Shown piece after piece: positions 4,785 to 5,059 of a stretch of DNA of 5,059 nt; position 1 is the stretch's first letter, and every line of letters begins with the position of its first letter. The stretch is taken from assembly GCA_013204495.1 (NCBI GenBank), contig JABMNQ010000146.1, positions 1 through 5,059 of the forward strand. The letters are read 5' to 3'. The notes below the pieces were generated by a model. The model was not told where the DNA came from and searched no databases. It saw only the letters and a program-made list of their open reading frames with translations. The stretch is from Candidatus Pelagibacter sp. GTDB taxonomy: Bacteria; Pseudomonadota; Alphaproteobacteria; Pelagibacterales; Pelagibacteraceae. Both the position numbers and the translations under genes were made by a program.

Positions 4785-5059
4785 TTAAATTTAATTCTCA
4801 CTCTCAGCATTAATAAAATAATTATAATTATAAGATATATCAAAGGTTCTGTCGTATCTTTTTTAACCAACCATATAAAATGAATGACTCCAAATATAGA
4901 AATTAAATAAATAATACGATGCAATTTTTTCCATTTATCCTTTAAAACTCTTATCATACGTTTAGAAGAGGTTAGAGCAAGTGGGACCAGTAAAACCCAA
5001 GCTAAAAATCCAACAAATATAAATTTTTTCTTAATAATATCATCGCCAATACTTGACCA
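4781..5059 (-). CDS. msrQ: MsrQ (YedZ) heme membrane subunit, C-terminal part only
   Basis: The last 92 residues of an inner-membrane heme protein of the ferric-reductase-like family; the start lies beyond the window edge. MsrQ passes electrons from the respiratory chain to MsrP, a periplasmic molybdopterin enzyme that reduces methionine sulfoxide in envelope proteins. Seen, numbering from the first visible residue: a membrane segment at 13-30 ending LALTSSKRM, the conserved KDKWKKLHRIIYL at 40-52 with heme-ligand candidate H47, GVIHFIWLVK at 57-66 with H60, and a last membrane segment at 72-86. The pattern follows the E. coli MsrQ C-terminus (LALAFTS...RWQQLHNFVYL...IHYLW) closely. A short basic tail ends at a stop that overlaps the DUF779 stop. 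The msrP gene, usually just upstream of msrQ, would be expected beyond the window. Confidence 0.9.
   Translation of the reverse strand, partial: WSSIGDDIIKKKFIFVGFLAWVLLVPLALTSSKRMIRVLKDKWKKLHRIIYLISIFGVIHFIWLVKKDTTEPLIYLIIIIILLMLRVRIKFN

Overview
The window is low-GC, tightly packed DNA. Lys/Asn/Ile-rich proteins, intergenic gaps of 0-44 bp, weak Shine-Dalgarno (SD) sites and a SAM-II/SAM-V-type leader all suggest a streamlined marine alphaproteobacterium of the SAR11 (Pelagibacterales) kind. The taxonomic call is an inference from composition and gene content, not from a marker gene.

Layout. (1) Bases 1-268, minus: the 5' part of a homocysteine S-methyltransferase gene (bhmT-like), cut by the window edge. 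Its leader (269-400) appears to hold two pseudoknot SAM aptamers in series. A near-consensus sigma-70-type promoter (400-427) sits against the stop codon of the next gene. (2) Bases 428-1793, minus: a probable two-gene unit, a TSUP (TauE/SafE-like) permease followed by a small 2OG-Fe(II) oxygenase-like protein. (3) Bases 1812-2312, plus: moaB, divergent from the permease with only 18 bp between them. (4) Bases 2313-2576, minus: a DUF1244 protein whose stop codon abuts that of moaB. (5) Bases 2577-2841: the longest stretch without an assigned gene (265 bp). It holds a candidate promoter for the DUF1244 gene and an unusual lysine-rich stretch, open in frame with the downstream gene and containing runs of 12 and 9 A. 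(6) Bases 2842-4784, plus: an AldB/ExaC-type aldehyde dehydrogenase and a DUF779 gene, separated by a perfect GC-rich hairpin lying where the DUF779 ribosome binding site should be. (7) Bases 4781-5059, minus: the C-terminal part of msrQ, whose stop codon overlaps the DUF779 stop.

Functionally, the ALDH-DUF779 pair is a recurrent bacterial arrangement for oxidising acetaldehyde or similar short aldehydes to acids. The other genes touch methionine synthesis (bhmT under SAM control), molybdenum cofactor synthesis (moaB), repair of oxidised methionine (msrQ, whose partner MsrP is a molybdoenzyme) and possibly export of a sulfur-containing anion (TSUP). They sit in separate transcription units, so a common sulfur theme is only suggestive. 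The most interesting regions are the tandem SAM leader, the lysine-rich ALDH extension and the intercistronic hairpin. I saw no mobile element, CRISPR array, tRNA or rRNA.
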